Source: Arthrobacter woluwensis (lineage in GTDB: Bacteria; Actinomycetota; Actinomycetes; Actinomycetales; Micrococcaceae). From it: a DNA stretch of 64,000 nt. The DNA is taken from assembly GCF_900105345.1 (NCBI RefSeq), contig NZ_FNSN01000002.1:1-64000 (forward strand). Direction: 5' to 3'. Below the pieces are notes generated by a model. It was not told where the DNA came from. It did not search any database and saw nothing but the letters and a program-made list of their open reading frames with translations. The translations under genes and the position numbers were made by a program. This document shows, in pieces, positions 42,730 to 49,769 of this stretch. Numbering within the stretch: the stretch's first letter is position 1; the number at the start of each line of letters is the position of its first letter.

Positions 42730-42924
42730 CTACTGCTGCTTGGGGTTCTTGGGACGCCCGCTCGAGGAGCAAGACGACGAGACAGTGATGACCGGGCCGC
42801 CGTCCATCTTGGCAGGGGTCGCGATCGCGCCACTGATCTCGAAATCGAGTTCCTGCAGGATAGCGGGCATCTGCCACCCGGGGGCGGTCTCGACGACCGG
42901 CTCTGCAGTCAGAATAGTGCTCAC
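42730..42924 (-). CDS. Precursor peptide of a linear azol(in)e-containing RiPP
   Basis: 64 residues, GTG start with GGAGGA upstream. Acidic leader (ILTAEPVVETAPGWQMPAI, then LQELDFEISGAIATP) followed by a core rich in cyclisable residues: T-V-S-S-S-C-S-S-S-G, then a hydrophilic basic tail RPKNPKQQ. The LDFEIS segment is a plausible RRE-binding box. Up to seven contiguous Ser/Cys plus a Thr could become oxazol(in)es and one thiazol(in)e. It is the first gene of the operon, 19 bases upstream of the C gene. Confidence 0.85.
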   Translation of the reverse strand: MSTILTAEPVVETAPGWQMPAILQELDFEISGAIATPAKMDGGPVITVSSSCSSSGRPKNPKQQ

Positions 42925-42984
42925 TGATGTCCTCCAAATTGGTCTTGTAGACTTCCACGCACCTCCCGGCGGGAGATGTAAGTC

Positions 42985-43014
42985 ACGCTAAAAACGATGG
43001 ACGAAAATTGTCAA
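42985..43014 (-). promoter_or_regulatory. Putative promoter of the azole-peptide operon
   Basis: On the minus strand a perfect -35 TTGACA (43009-43014) is followed after 17 bases by TTAGCG (42986-42991), giving transcription about 50-60 bases upstream of the precursor start. Inside the right dif-like boundary. Between it and 43110 nothing else is supported. Confidence 0.5.
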
Positions 43015-43110
43015 GTCATCCGATCGTGTTAGCTCTTACAAGCTGACTTTCCGAGCCAGAAGCTCTTTCAGCTCATCGTTCGTGCCGCCATCACCCGCGC
43101 CCCAGAAGCA

Positions 43111-43138
43111 ACGCCGATAATTGTCGTTATGTAAGGTA
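43111..43138 (+). other. dif-like XerC/XerD site, right boundary of the azole-peptide cassette
   Basis: Arms ACGCCGATAAT (43111-43121) and TATGTAAGGTA (43128-43138) around the 6-base centre TGTCGT. The inner arm bases GCCGATAAT are identical to the left site, and TAYGTAAG is shared apart from one base; the centres differ at several positions. Same orientation as the site at 38188-38215. Confidence 0.65.
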
Positions 43139-43241
43139 AATATGTCCTCGCCCCGCCGGGGTCGCGTCGGAACGGCTCATCGAAGCTGCCATACCACTGC
43201 GTTCTACGTCAGTTTGGATGAGACAAGCTGCGGCTCGTCCC

Positions 43242-43829
43242 TCACCCCCGGTCGACCACACGCGCCGATCCTCGCAGTCCATGCAGGAGGGCCAGAGCGT
43301 TGTCCCGTTGCATGACAGGTCCCTGGATCGCGGCGGCATCGATCTCCAACAGGTACCGGGCACGTTTGTCGCTGAGGTTCAGCCATTGATCCTTATCTGT
43401 TGGCTGGTCGAGGAAGACAAATGCGGCCTTCTTCGGGAGCTTCCAGGGCCGTGACCGGTACTTCACCCGCGCTGGCCATCTCGTCTTCTCGATGTCCAGG
43501 TGGACGCGCCCCGTGGCGCGGACTTGCTGGACGAGCTCCTCACTGGAGGTCAGGTGCCAGACCTTCTCCCCCAGTTGCAGCTCGGCCGCGTCATGGACGG
43601 CGTGGTAGCCCAGCACGAAGGCCCGGGCGATCGAGTAGAAGTAGAGCACCGCGGCGAAAAGGACCACGAGCCACAGTGCCCTGCCCGCGAGGTCGTGGGC
43701 CGTGACGTACAGCGGAGACGCGATGAGAAACGCCAGAGCCACGGCGCCTATCGCGCTGAGAGCGGCCTCTGCGATCCAGATACGGAGTTGCCGGTCCCGG
43801 CGGCGGGATTCGTCTGTCATCTGGTCCAT
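43242..43829 (-). CDS. Two-helix membrane protein of unknown function
   Basis: 195 residues; starts at 43829 or an ATG three codons in. A basic N-terminus is followed by two hydrophobic helices (LSAIGAVALAFLIASPLYV; ALWLVVLFAAVLYFYSIA). The cytoplasmic C-terminal half has a conserved-looking block VRATGRVHLDIEKTRWPARV ... KKAAFVFLDQPTD ... LLEIDAAAIQG. This resembles a small sugar/nucleotide-binding or ADP-ribosyl-type alpha/beta domain, but I cannot assign it. Outside the dif-bounded cassette, last gene of a separate minus-strand group. Confidence 0.6.
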   Translation of the reverse strand: MDQMTDESRRRDRQLRIWIAEAALSAIGAVALAFLIASPLYVTAHDLAGRALWLVVLFAAVLYFYSIARAFVLGYHAVHDAAELQLGEKVWHLTSSEELVQQVRATGRVHLDIEKTRWPARVKYRSRPWKLPKKAAFVFLDQPTDKDQWLNLSDKRARYLLEIDAAAIQGPVMQRDNALALLHGLRGSARVVDRG

Positions 43830-43874
43830 ATTCTGACTGTAAGGCCGGCGTGTGACATCCTCGCCGGCGGAGCT

Positions 43875-44486
43875 TCACCGTCGACTCGAGGCATCTTCAG
43901 GCGCTGCCTGTCGTTCACGAGAGACTTGAACGGAGCCGGGGAAGCGGTAGGTCTTGCCGATGACAAAGCCCCACCGGTCTCGGTACAGCTCGGCCACGCG
44001 CCGGTTCGTGGCCCGTGTGACCAGCTTGGCGCCAGTCTCATCGGCGTAGTCGACCACGCTCTGCAGGAGCTCTGTTGCTGTCCCGGACCTGACGGGCCGG
44101 GCGGAAGCGTTGTTCGGTTCCCATCCCCCGGGGATCTTCTTGGCCGTGACGACGGCGCGACCGCCGGGCTGCGCCCAGATCCTTCGACTCCGACTGACCG
44201 AATTGAATACGATCGTTCCGATCGGCACCAGCACGATCAACAGCAACATGAGCGCTACTCCTGCCACGAGCGTCACTGTCGCGATCACCCACTCCCCCAG
44301 CAAGAGGGCGAGAACGACGCCGCCTGCCAGGATCCCGTAGGACACCCAGCTGGCAGAATTCCGAGACAGGGAGTAGCAGGAGGCTGTGACGATCGTCAGC
44401 CAGGCCGCTGGCATATCCCGGAGCTGCAGAATCGGAGGCCCAGTAACCTCCGCAGTGCCGTGTGCGTTGTTCAGTGCCTTGATCAT
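43875..44486 (-). CDS. Membrane protein with a GNAT-like C-terminal domain
   Basis: 203 residues, ATG. Hydrophobic helices around residues 50-65 and 67-95 (ILAGGVVLALLLGEWVIAT; LVAGVALMLLLIVLVPIG). The C-terminal part ends with LVTRATNRRVAELYRDRWGFVIG, the characteristic acetyl-CoA-binding end of GNAT acetyltransferases. Overlaps the CPBP protease gene stop by four bases, so the two are coupled. Membrane-tethered acetyltransferase is the best guess; substrate unknown. Confidence 0.65.
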   Translation of the reverse strand: MIKALNNAHGTAEVTGPPILQLRDMPAAWLTIVTASCYSLSRNSASWVSYGILAGGVVLALLLGEWVIATVTLVAGVALMLLLIVLVPIGTIVFNSVSRSRRIWAQPGGRAVVTAKKIPGGWEPNNASARPVRSGTATELLQSVVDYADETGAKLVTRATNRRVAELYRDRWGFVIGKTYRFPGSVQVSRERQAAPEDASSRR

Positions 44487-45319
44487 GCGAACGCCACGAA
44501 TGCGTTGTAGAAGCCGTGCATCAGAATGGCCGGGAGTAGGGATCGGTAGCGCAACGCCAGCCAGGTCAGCCCCACGGCACCGAAGCCCGCACTGGCGACG
44601 TTGGAACCGTTGGCGAACGCGTGCAGGCCCGCGAACGTGACCACGGAGACGGCAATGACGGCCCAGAGCACGACGTGCCGCACCCAGGGCCGGACACTTC
44701 GGTGCGCGAAGTCCGTACCGAGCAGGTAGGCCACGAACAGGATCGGGCCGCGGGACATCACTTCCTCAAGCACGGGGGCGTGGAGCAGGTTGTAGAGGAA
44801 CTTGACCGGAACGGTGGCGTTATCCGTGACGACAATTCGGGGGTCTTCGTCGGCCGGCACCCATCCCGGCCCCAGGGGAAGGTGGGCGAGCCAGTGGTTC
44901 ACCAGGAGCATCACGACCACCAGGCCGGCGACCGGCAAGACCATCTGGCCGAGATCCCGGAGGGTGTAGCTACGCCAACCTAAGGCGCGGACCACCCTGA
45001 GGAAGAGGAGCCGGAACCGACGGGCGAAAGTCTTGAGCATGCCCCGCATCGTGTCGGCGGCGGTGCCGGGCAGGCTCATCATGAGCACGAACGCTGCCCC
45101 AAGGCCCACGACGGCGTACTCGGTCCCGAGAAGCAGGTTTCCGAGTGGTGATTCGTGACCCTGCGGCTGCACTCCCGGAAGCGCGGCCGCGATCGCGGGG
45201 AAGATGTAGGCCAGGCCGAACAGCACCACCAGCGTCGTGAACCCTGCGGCGACGTAGGCGGCCCGATAAAGGTAGGGCCGGTACTTGGTCCGGTTCGTTC
45301 GAGTCACCGCGGAAGTCAT
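44483..45319 (-). CDS. CPBP-family intramembrane metalloprotease (CAAX/Abi)
   Basis: 278 residues with six to eight hydrophobic helices. Conserved family motifs: EEVMSR (the EExxxR motif, about residue 185), FAGLHAFANG (second-motif His) and HGFYNAF near the C-terminus (third-motif His). Bacterial CPBP proteins are often linked to bacteriocin processing or self-immunity. Here the gene is near, but outside, the azole-peptide cassette. Both ends overlap neighbours by four bases. Confidence 0.9.
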   Translation of the reverse strand: MTSAVTRTNRTKYRPYLYRAAYVAAGFTTLVVLFGLAYIFPAIAAALPGVQPQGHESPLGNLLLGTEYAVVGLGAAFVLMMSLPGTAADTMRGMLKTFARRFRLLFLRVVRALGWRSYTLRDLGQMVLPVAGLVVVMLLVNHWLAHLPLGPGWVPADEDPRIVVTDNATVPVKFLYNLLHAPVLEEVMSRGPILFVAYLLGTDFAHRSVRPWVRHVVLWAVIAVSVVTFAGLHAFANGSNVASAGFGAVGLTWLALRYRSLLPAILMHGFYNAFVAFA

Positions 45320-46242
45320 CGGCCGCCTCCCGGACGGAGGTATGTGTTGGTGTAGGCGTCCAGGACGAGAGCCAGGCTGTTGCGCTCGTTCTGACGCCTC
45401 TCCAGGGGGGAGAAGAGCTTCAAAGCCTCTTCCGAGGTTTTGATGTGATCACCGAGCAGCCAGACTTCGCGGATCCGGTTCTTCTTCGCCAGCCAGACGA
45501 AGGTTTCGCCGGTGGCGCTGGACCAGGTGCAGCGCCACTCTCCGCACCGCGGGCCGCCGTGCCAATCGTCGTCGCCGTCCCGGCGCCAGTGATCTCCGAA
45601 CAGCGTTCCTTCAGGGAGATCTGGGCGCCAGGATCCCTTACGAGCAGGGTTTTCTTCGAGGAAATCGTCCATGCGGTAGCGAAGGAATCCGCGCTGGGTC
45701 ACGTCCCGCGCGGCGTGTTCCTTATCCGTCGCCCGTGCCTGACCCTGCGTCGACGTCGTGGCGAACATGTCATCCAACCAGGCGCTGACCCGTCGCAGCT
45801 CGTCCTCGAGGACGTGCAGCGATTCCGTTTGCCGAAAGACCCGATCCTGCAGCGCAGATCGCTGGCTCTCGTATGCGTCCAGCTCCTTCTTCTCTGGGAG
45901 CCGGTTCTCGGTCAAGCGCCCCTTCAACCGTGTGAACGCGTTCTTTTCGTGAGCCTGTTCGTGCTCCTGCAACGCCTCGTCGTGTGCGGCGGCCGCTTCG
46001 TCGATCTGGTCCTCAATTCGCTGCAGCCGCCGCTTGGTCTCTTCCAGACTGTCGCGGGCGTTGGCGACCTCATCGGTAAGAGCGCGTTCGTAGGGAACGT
46101 AGGCTTTGTGCTCAGGCAAGCTGGCATCGGGAACCGATACGTAGGGGATGCCGGTGAAGGCGCGCAGCCGGTTGCGCTCCGCCAGCGCGCCTTCTTCGCG
46201 TGCGTTCTCGATCGCCTCTGCGATCTCTTGATCTGTTGCCAC
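45316..46242 (-). CDS. Coiled-coil protein of unknown function
   Basis: 308 residues, ATG. The N-terminal helix is rich in charged residues (EIAEAIENAREEGALAERNR). A long coiled coil covers about residues 55-160 (LEETKRRLQRIEDQIDEAAA; LQDRVFRQTESLHVLEDELR). The C-terminal globular part is Trp/Cys-rich (GGPRCGEWRCTWSSATGETF). It overlaps the CPBP protease start by four bases and leads a four-gene minus-strand operon. Function unknown; no membrane segment. Confidence 0.6.
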   Translation of the reverse strand: MATDQEIAEAIENAREEGALAERNRLRAFTGIPYVSVPDASLPEHKAYVPYERALTDEVANARDSLEETKRRLQRIEDQIDEAAAAHDEALQEHEQAHEKNAFTRLKGRLTENRLPEKKELDAYESQRSALQDRVFRQTESLHVLEDELRRVSAWLDDMFATTSTQGQARATDKEHAARDVTQRGFLRYRMDDFLEENPARKGSWRPDLPEGTLFGDHWRRDGDDDWHGGPRCGEWRCTWSSATGETFVWLAKKNRIREVWLLGDHIKTSEEALKLFSPLERRQNERNSLALVLDAYTNTYLRPGGGR

Positions 46243-46343
46243 AGCGGGAGTCCTAACTTATTGGGTGAGGGATGGCTGGTATGTCGGTGAGCGCGACCGG
46301 ATCAGCTGGCGAGCCGCACGATACCTGTGACCACCGACAGAAA

Positions 46344-46384
46344 AAAGTCAAGTGCCCAGCCCCGGATACCGGGGCTGGGCACTT
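46344..46384 (-). terminator. Rho-independent terminator (minus strand)
   Basis: 16-bp perfect stem (AAGTGCCCAGCCCCGG / complement, 46350-46365 and 46369-46384) with an ATA loop, followed on the minus strand by TGACTTTTTT. It terminates the 46407 gene and insulates the operon downstream. Confidence 0.92.
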
Positions 46385-46406
46385 CGAGCACTCAACCTGG
46401 CTGGGC

Positions 46407-46964
46407 CTAGCCTGCGGGCACTTCAGCCCTGATGGCTTTCCGCACCTGGACGCCGTCGACGACGTCAGGAGAAGGTTTTGCCCGTTCGAGGACCTGGATC
46501 TCGACGGTGTTGAGTGCCTTGTCGAAAGTTGCGGAGGTCGGCCAGTCGGACCACCGGCAAATATCCATGAGACGGCTGAAAACCAAGTAGGCATGGAACC
46601 CGGTCCGGGAGGGCCATGCGGCCGTTCTTGCCGCCCAGGCGGCCCGGTAGCCAAGGGTGTCCCGTAGAGGGTGGTGAAGGCCGATGACGAGGTCCTCGTG
46701 CTGGTGTCCGTTGCCGCTCAGGGCGTTGTGCGCATCGCACCACACTGAGCTGAGGTGAGACTCCGTCTCAGCGAGGGCTTTGACGATCCCCGGCCGCGGA
46801 CGAGATCCGCGCCCTTCGAGCGTGTCCACCGTGACTTCGGGCAGCGAGGAGATCTGCACCGCGATCTCCGATTGACCGGCGTAGATGGCCGCAGTAGGGA
46901 TCGCGCTGCGTACAAGCCAATCGACCAGGGAGCTACGGCCGATCGTGAACTGTGCTTCCGTCAT
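46407..46964 (-). CDS. Hypothetical protein
   Basis: 185 residues, ATG (MTEAQFTIGR) after a GAGGAATC site. Mostly helical with conserved Trp/His/Cys residues (LSSVWCDAHNALSG; DICRWSDWPTSATF). No signal peptide. Closely follows the gene at 47008 in the same direction. No family recognised. Confidence 0.6.
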   Translation of the reverse strand: MTEAQFTIGRSSLVDWLVRSAIPTAAIYAGQSEIAVQISSLPEVTVDTLEGRGSRPRPGIVKALAETESHLSSVWCDAHNALSGNGHQHEDLVIGLHHPLRDTLGYRAAWAARTAAWPSRTGFHAYLVFSRLMDICRWSDWPTSATFDKALNTVEIQVLERAKPSPDVVDGVQVRKAIRAEVPAG

Positions 46965-47007
46965 GATTCCTCCTCAGCTGGTGGCTCTACGTGTGCTCGC
47001 GCCATGC

Positions 47008-47514
47008 TCACGGGAACGAGACCTCGGGGTACGGGATCTCTGGCCGGCGGTGAGCTCCACGGTGCTCTCTTCTTCGCGTGCAGGGGTTTCCGTACCCTTC
47101 CGGGTCCCAGGCCTGGCACATTAGCGCCAGCACCTGATCGACTGCGGAGGATCGAGCCTGCCCAGCTTCCTTACGTTCGCACCTACTCGCGATATAACGC
47201 TCCACAGCGCGCGTGTAGCCCGGGCTGGTTGAGCTGTCGATATCTGGGAGCCCGTGGTGCGGACCAGTGTGCCCAGCTGCGAGTTGGCACTCCACATCGA
47301 TCTCTACCGGCTCGAACGCAGGATCAGACTCGTCATAATCCACGATGGTTGTCCACTCGCCGCAGGTGAAGGTCGCCAGAGCTGCCGAGGCTTCCTGCAC
47401 CTTCTGTATGGCGGACTTGACGGTCACGGCGTGTTCCTCCGCGACCTGAAACAACCGTTCGTACTCCGCCTCACGGGAAGCCGACCGGAGCATCAGTAGG
47501 TTCCTCAGCATCAT
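47008..47514 (-). CDS. Hypothetical protein with Cys/His clusters
   Basis: 168 residues from the ATG (MMLRNLLML) preceded by GAGGAGG. A helical N-terminus (EYERLFQVAEEHAVTVKSAIQ) is followed by two C-x-n-GHxGxHxG-type clusters: VECQLAAGHTGPHHG and NPCTRRREHRGAHRRPE, as seen in short zinc-binding plasmid proteins. It may bind nucleic acid. Function not assigned. Confidence 0.6.
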   Translation of the reverse strand: MMLRNLLMLRSASREAEYERLFQVAEEHAVTVKSAIQKVQEASAALATFTCGEWTTIVDYDESDPAFEPVEIDVECQLAAGHTGPHHGLPDIDSSTSPGYTRAVERYIASRCERKEAGQARSSAVDQVLALMCQAWDPEGYGNPCTRRREHRGAHRRPEIPYPEVSFP

Positions 47515-47544
47515 CTTCCTCCTCAGTTTCCATTCCATGTGCGA

Positions 47545-49635
47545 TCAGCTCGGGCTGTGGCGCTGGGTTGTCCCTTTGAGGTGCGGCGCCGGCTGCGGGG
47601 TGTTGGCTTCCAGCTCTGTGACCTTGACGGGTGCCGGGTAGACCTTGCCGTCGCTGATCATGGTCAGTGGTGGCTCGGTGTTGTCTTTGTCGGAGATGAA
47701 GAAGGTTGTCTCGGAGGCTCCTTTGACGGAGACGATGGTGTCACCGTTTTCATCGATACCCTTGCCGGTTCTCTGGACGAGCTCGTTGTGGGCTCGTCCG
47801 TCGATGTCGTACCCGTTGAAATGGGCCTGGCCCTTGCCTAGTGCTTCGATGGGTTGCTGGTACACGATGGGTGGGGCGACCCGCCCGACGCTCTGATGTG
47901 CCTCTCCAAGGTCTCCGGTGGGCTGCGCACTGTCCGCTGTCGTCCGCAGCCAGGCGTACCGGCCTTGGGAGGCGAGCAGCAGCATCGTTCCTTGGTTATC
48001 GGGTTCGGGCGCCGCGTGCACGAATTCCATGGACCGGTAGATGCCCGGCGTCGAGTTGAGCCCTTCCAGGGTGGCCGGCACCCCCACAATGTTGATGACT
48101 TGTCCGGGTTTCAGCTCGCTGATCCGGGTCCCGGTGGGGCCATCCGTGTCGGCTCGGGGTTGGGTGGGCGCTTCCCACTGATGCATGTTGGGGTGGATTC
48201 CCGCATCGACCGCTGCGTCAAACGCCATTTCCGCGGCATCAGCTTGTGCCGCTTCGGCGTTCATGCGTTCCAGAAGCGCTGGAACTCCAAGCTGTTCAAG
48301 GATCGCCTGCTGGGCAATCCTTGCCCCGTCCACCCGCATCAAGGCCTCTTCCACCAGATCCGCCGCAGGGATCCCCGCTGTATAGAGGTCTTCGGCACCT
48401 TGCCCGCTGTAGACGAAGTACCCCCCGCGCCCGGGTCCAGTCGAGACCGTTACGCCCCGATCCGGATACGACTCTTGGACTGCCGTGTTCACTGCACTGA
48501 CCGCTTCCTCGAGCACCGCAGACCGGGCAACCTCGGCCAAATAGTCATAGTCCCAATCAGAGACGTTCGCCAGCAGGTCCCGCACGGATGCATGAACCAA
48601 CGACGTCAACCGCTCCTCCCCCAACCCTGTCGATGGGACATACGCGGCTCCCTCGTCATCGTGAGCCTCGATAGCCTCAGCGAAAGATCGATTCTCAGAC
48701 TCGGGACGGGTCCGGACCACATGCTCCTCCCACGGGCTCAGAGTTGACCTTGCGGACTGGTTCTGGAGGGGTTCGTCTGCGCCGAGGGTCTGCTCTCGTA
48801 GCGCGGGTAGAAGCGTTTCGGCCCCGGGGCCGTTCCTCCGTTCGCTGTTAGCATCACCGAGGTAGCTCTCCAGTCGATCTTTGAACCTGAATCTCTCGTC
48901 ATCGAATGCGCGCTGCAGATCACCGTCCGCTTCGAGCACCGAAAGGAAGGGAGCTGGAAGGCGTGGGATGTCGTCCCACTGCTCTGCAGGTAGGGCCTGG
49001 CGCAGGTTTCGGAGGAAGAAGCGTTCTTCTCGCAGCAGTGCTATGAGTCCCTCAGCACGTGCGTTTCGGGCCTCCCGGTAGTTGCCGAGTACACCTCCGG
49101 TGAGTGCGGTCGGCAAATCATGCAGGGCCGCTACCAGAGTGGTACTCCGTCGAGCCTGATTGCGCTCGAGTGAGAGGGCCCGGGCATGCTCCAGGCTATG
49201 AACCGCGGCTCGAAGAAACGCTGCGTCCGAGCGGGCCATCTCCTTCTCAGCCTCGGTTGCGGGCACCCACTCCCAGCGAGCTCCGTCCTCATCGTTGACG
49301 ATCCGTTCGCCGTCAACGAGATCTAGATGCTCGGCTACCAGGTCGATGAAATCCTCCCGGTCGATCACCTGCAGGACATCGCCCTCTGCCGCGATGATCG
49401 CGTCGAGGGCCAAGGGTGGGCGTGGATCGGGGTCGACGCTTGTACCGCGTGCTCGGTCGTAGACCTGATCTGACCACTGGAGGTATTCGGCTCTGACTGC
49501 CCTGGCGGCTTCCAACCGGGCGCGGTTGGCTTCTTCGTGGTGCCCCTCAACACCGAGTGTCAGCGCTGTGAGATCGCTGGCCTTGGCTTGCTGCAGGGTC
49601 ACCGGCGGCACCGGGTACGGGGTGGAAACAGCCAT
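47545..49635 (-). CDS. Large hypothetical conjugation-associated protein
   Basis: 696 residues from ATG (MAVSTPYPVPP). The first 300 residues are helical and charged (EEANRARLEAARAVRAEYLQ; YREARNARAEGLIALLREER). A middle alpha/beta region contains GRGGYFVYSGQGAEDLYTAG. The C-terminal 170 residues are beta-rich (LKPGQVINIVGVPATLEG; YDIDGRAHNELVQRTGKG) in the style of the small beta modules at the end of the neighbouring giant helicase. No membrane segment or catalytic motif. Downstream of that helicase, so likely part of the same transfer region. Confidence 0.6.
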   Translation of the reverse strand: MAVSTPYPVPPVTLQQAKASDLTALTLGVEGHHEEANRARLEAARAVRAEYLQWSDQVYDRARGTSVDPDPRPPLALDAIIAAEGDVLQVIDREDFIDLVAEHLDLVDGERIVNDEDGARWEWVPATEAEKEMARSDAAFLRAAVHSLEHARALSLERNQARRSTTLVAALHDLPTALTGGVLGNYREARNARAEGLIALLREERFFLRNLRQALPAEQWDDIPRLPAPFLSVLEADGDLQRAFDDERFRFKDRLESYLGDANSERRNGPGAETLLPALREQTLGADEPLQNQSARSTLSPWEEHVVRTRPESENRSFAEAIEAHDDEGAAYVPSTGLGEERLTSLVHASVRDLLANVSDWDYDYLAEVARSAVLEEAVSAVNTAVQESYPDRGVTVSTGPGRGGYFVYSGQGAEDLYTAGIPAADLVEEALMRVDGARIAQQAILEQLGVPALLERMNAEAAQADAAEMAFDAAVDAGIHPNMHQWEAPTQPRADTDGPTGTRISELKPGQVINIVGVPATLEGLNSTPGIYRSMEFVHAAPEPDNQGTMLLLASQGRYAWLRTTADSAQPTGDLGEAHQSVGRVAPPIVYQQPIEALGKGQAHFNGYDIDGRAHNELVQRTGKGIDENGDTIVSVKGASETTFFISDKDNTEPPLTMISDGKVYPAPVKVTELEANTPQPAPHLKGTTQRHSPS

Positions 49636-49708
49636 GGGATTCTCCAATCATTCTCAGGTGGTGATACCCGGTGTTCCCTGCCCAGGAGCTGAGTGTCGCT
49701 GACATACA

Positions 49709-49754
49709 GGAAGGACCGCGGTACGAGCTGTGATGCTTGTGCCGCGGTCCTTCC
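49709..49754 (-). terminator. Hairpin after the giant helicase gene
   Basis: 13-bp perfect stem GGAAGGACCGCGG / CCGCGGTCCTTCC with a 20-base loop, 16 bases past the helicase stop (49770). Confidence 0.7.
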
Positions 49755-49769
49755 CTGGCGATGCCGGTA

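Noticed and set aside
43015-43241. Possible extra small gene between the right dif-like site and the 43242 gene
   Set aside because: The only short frames here lack ribosome sites and domain features.
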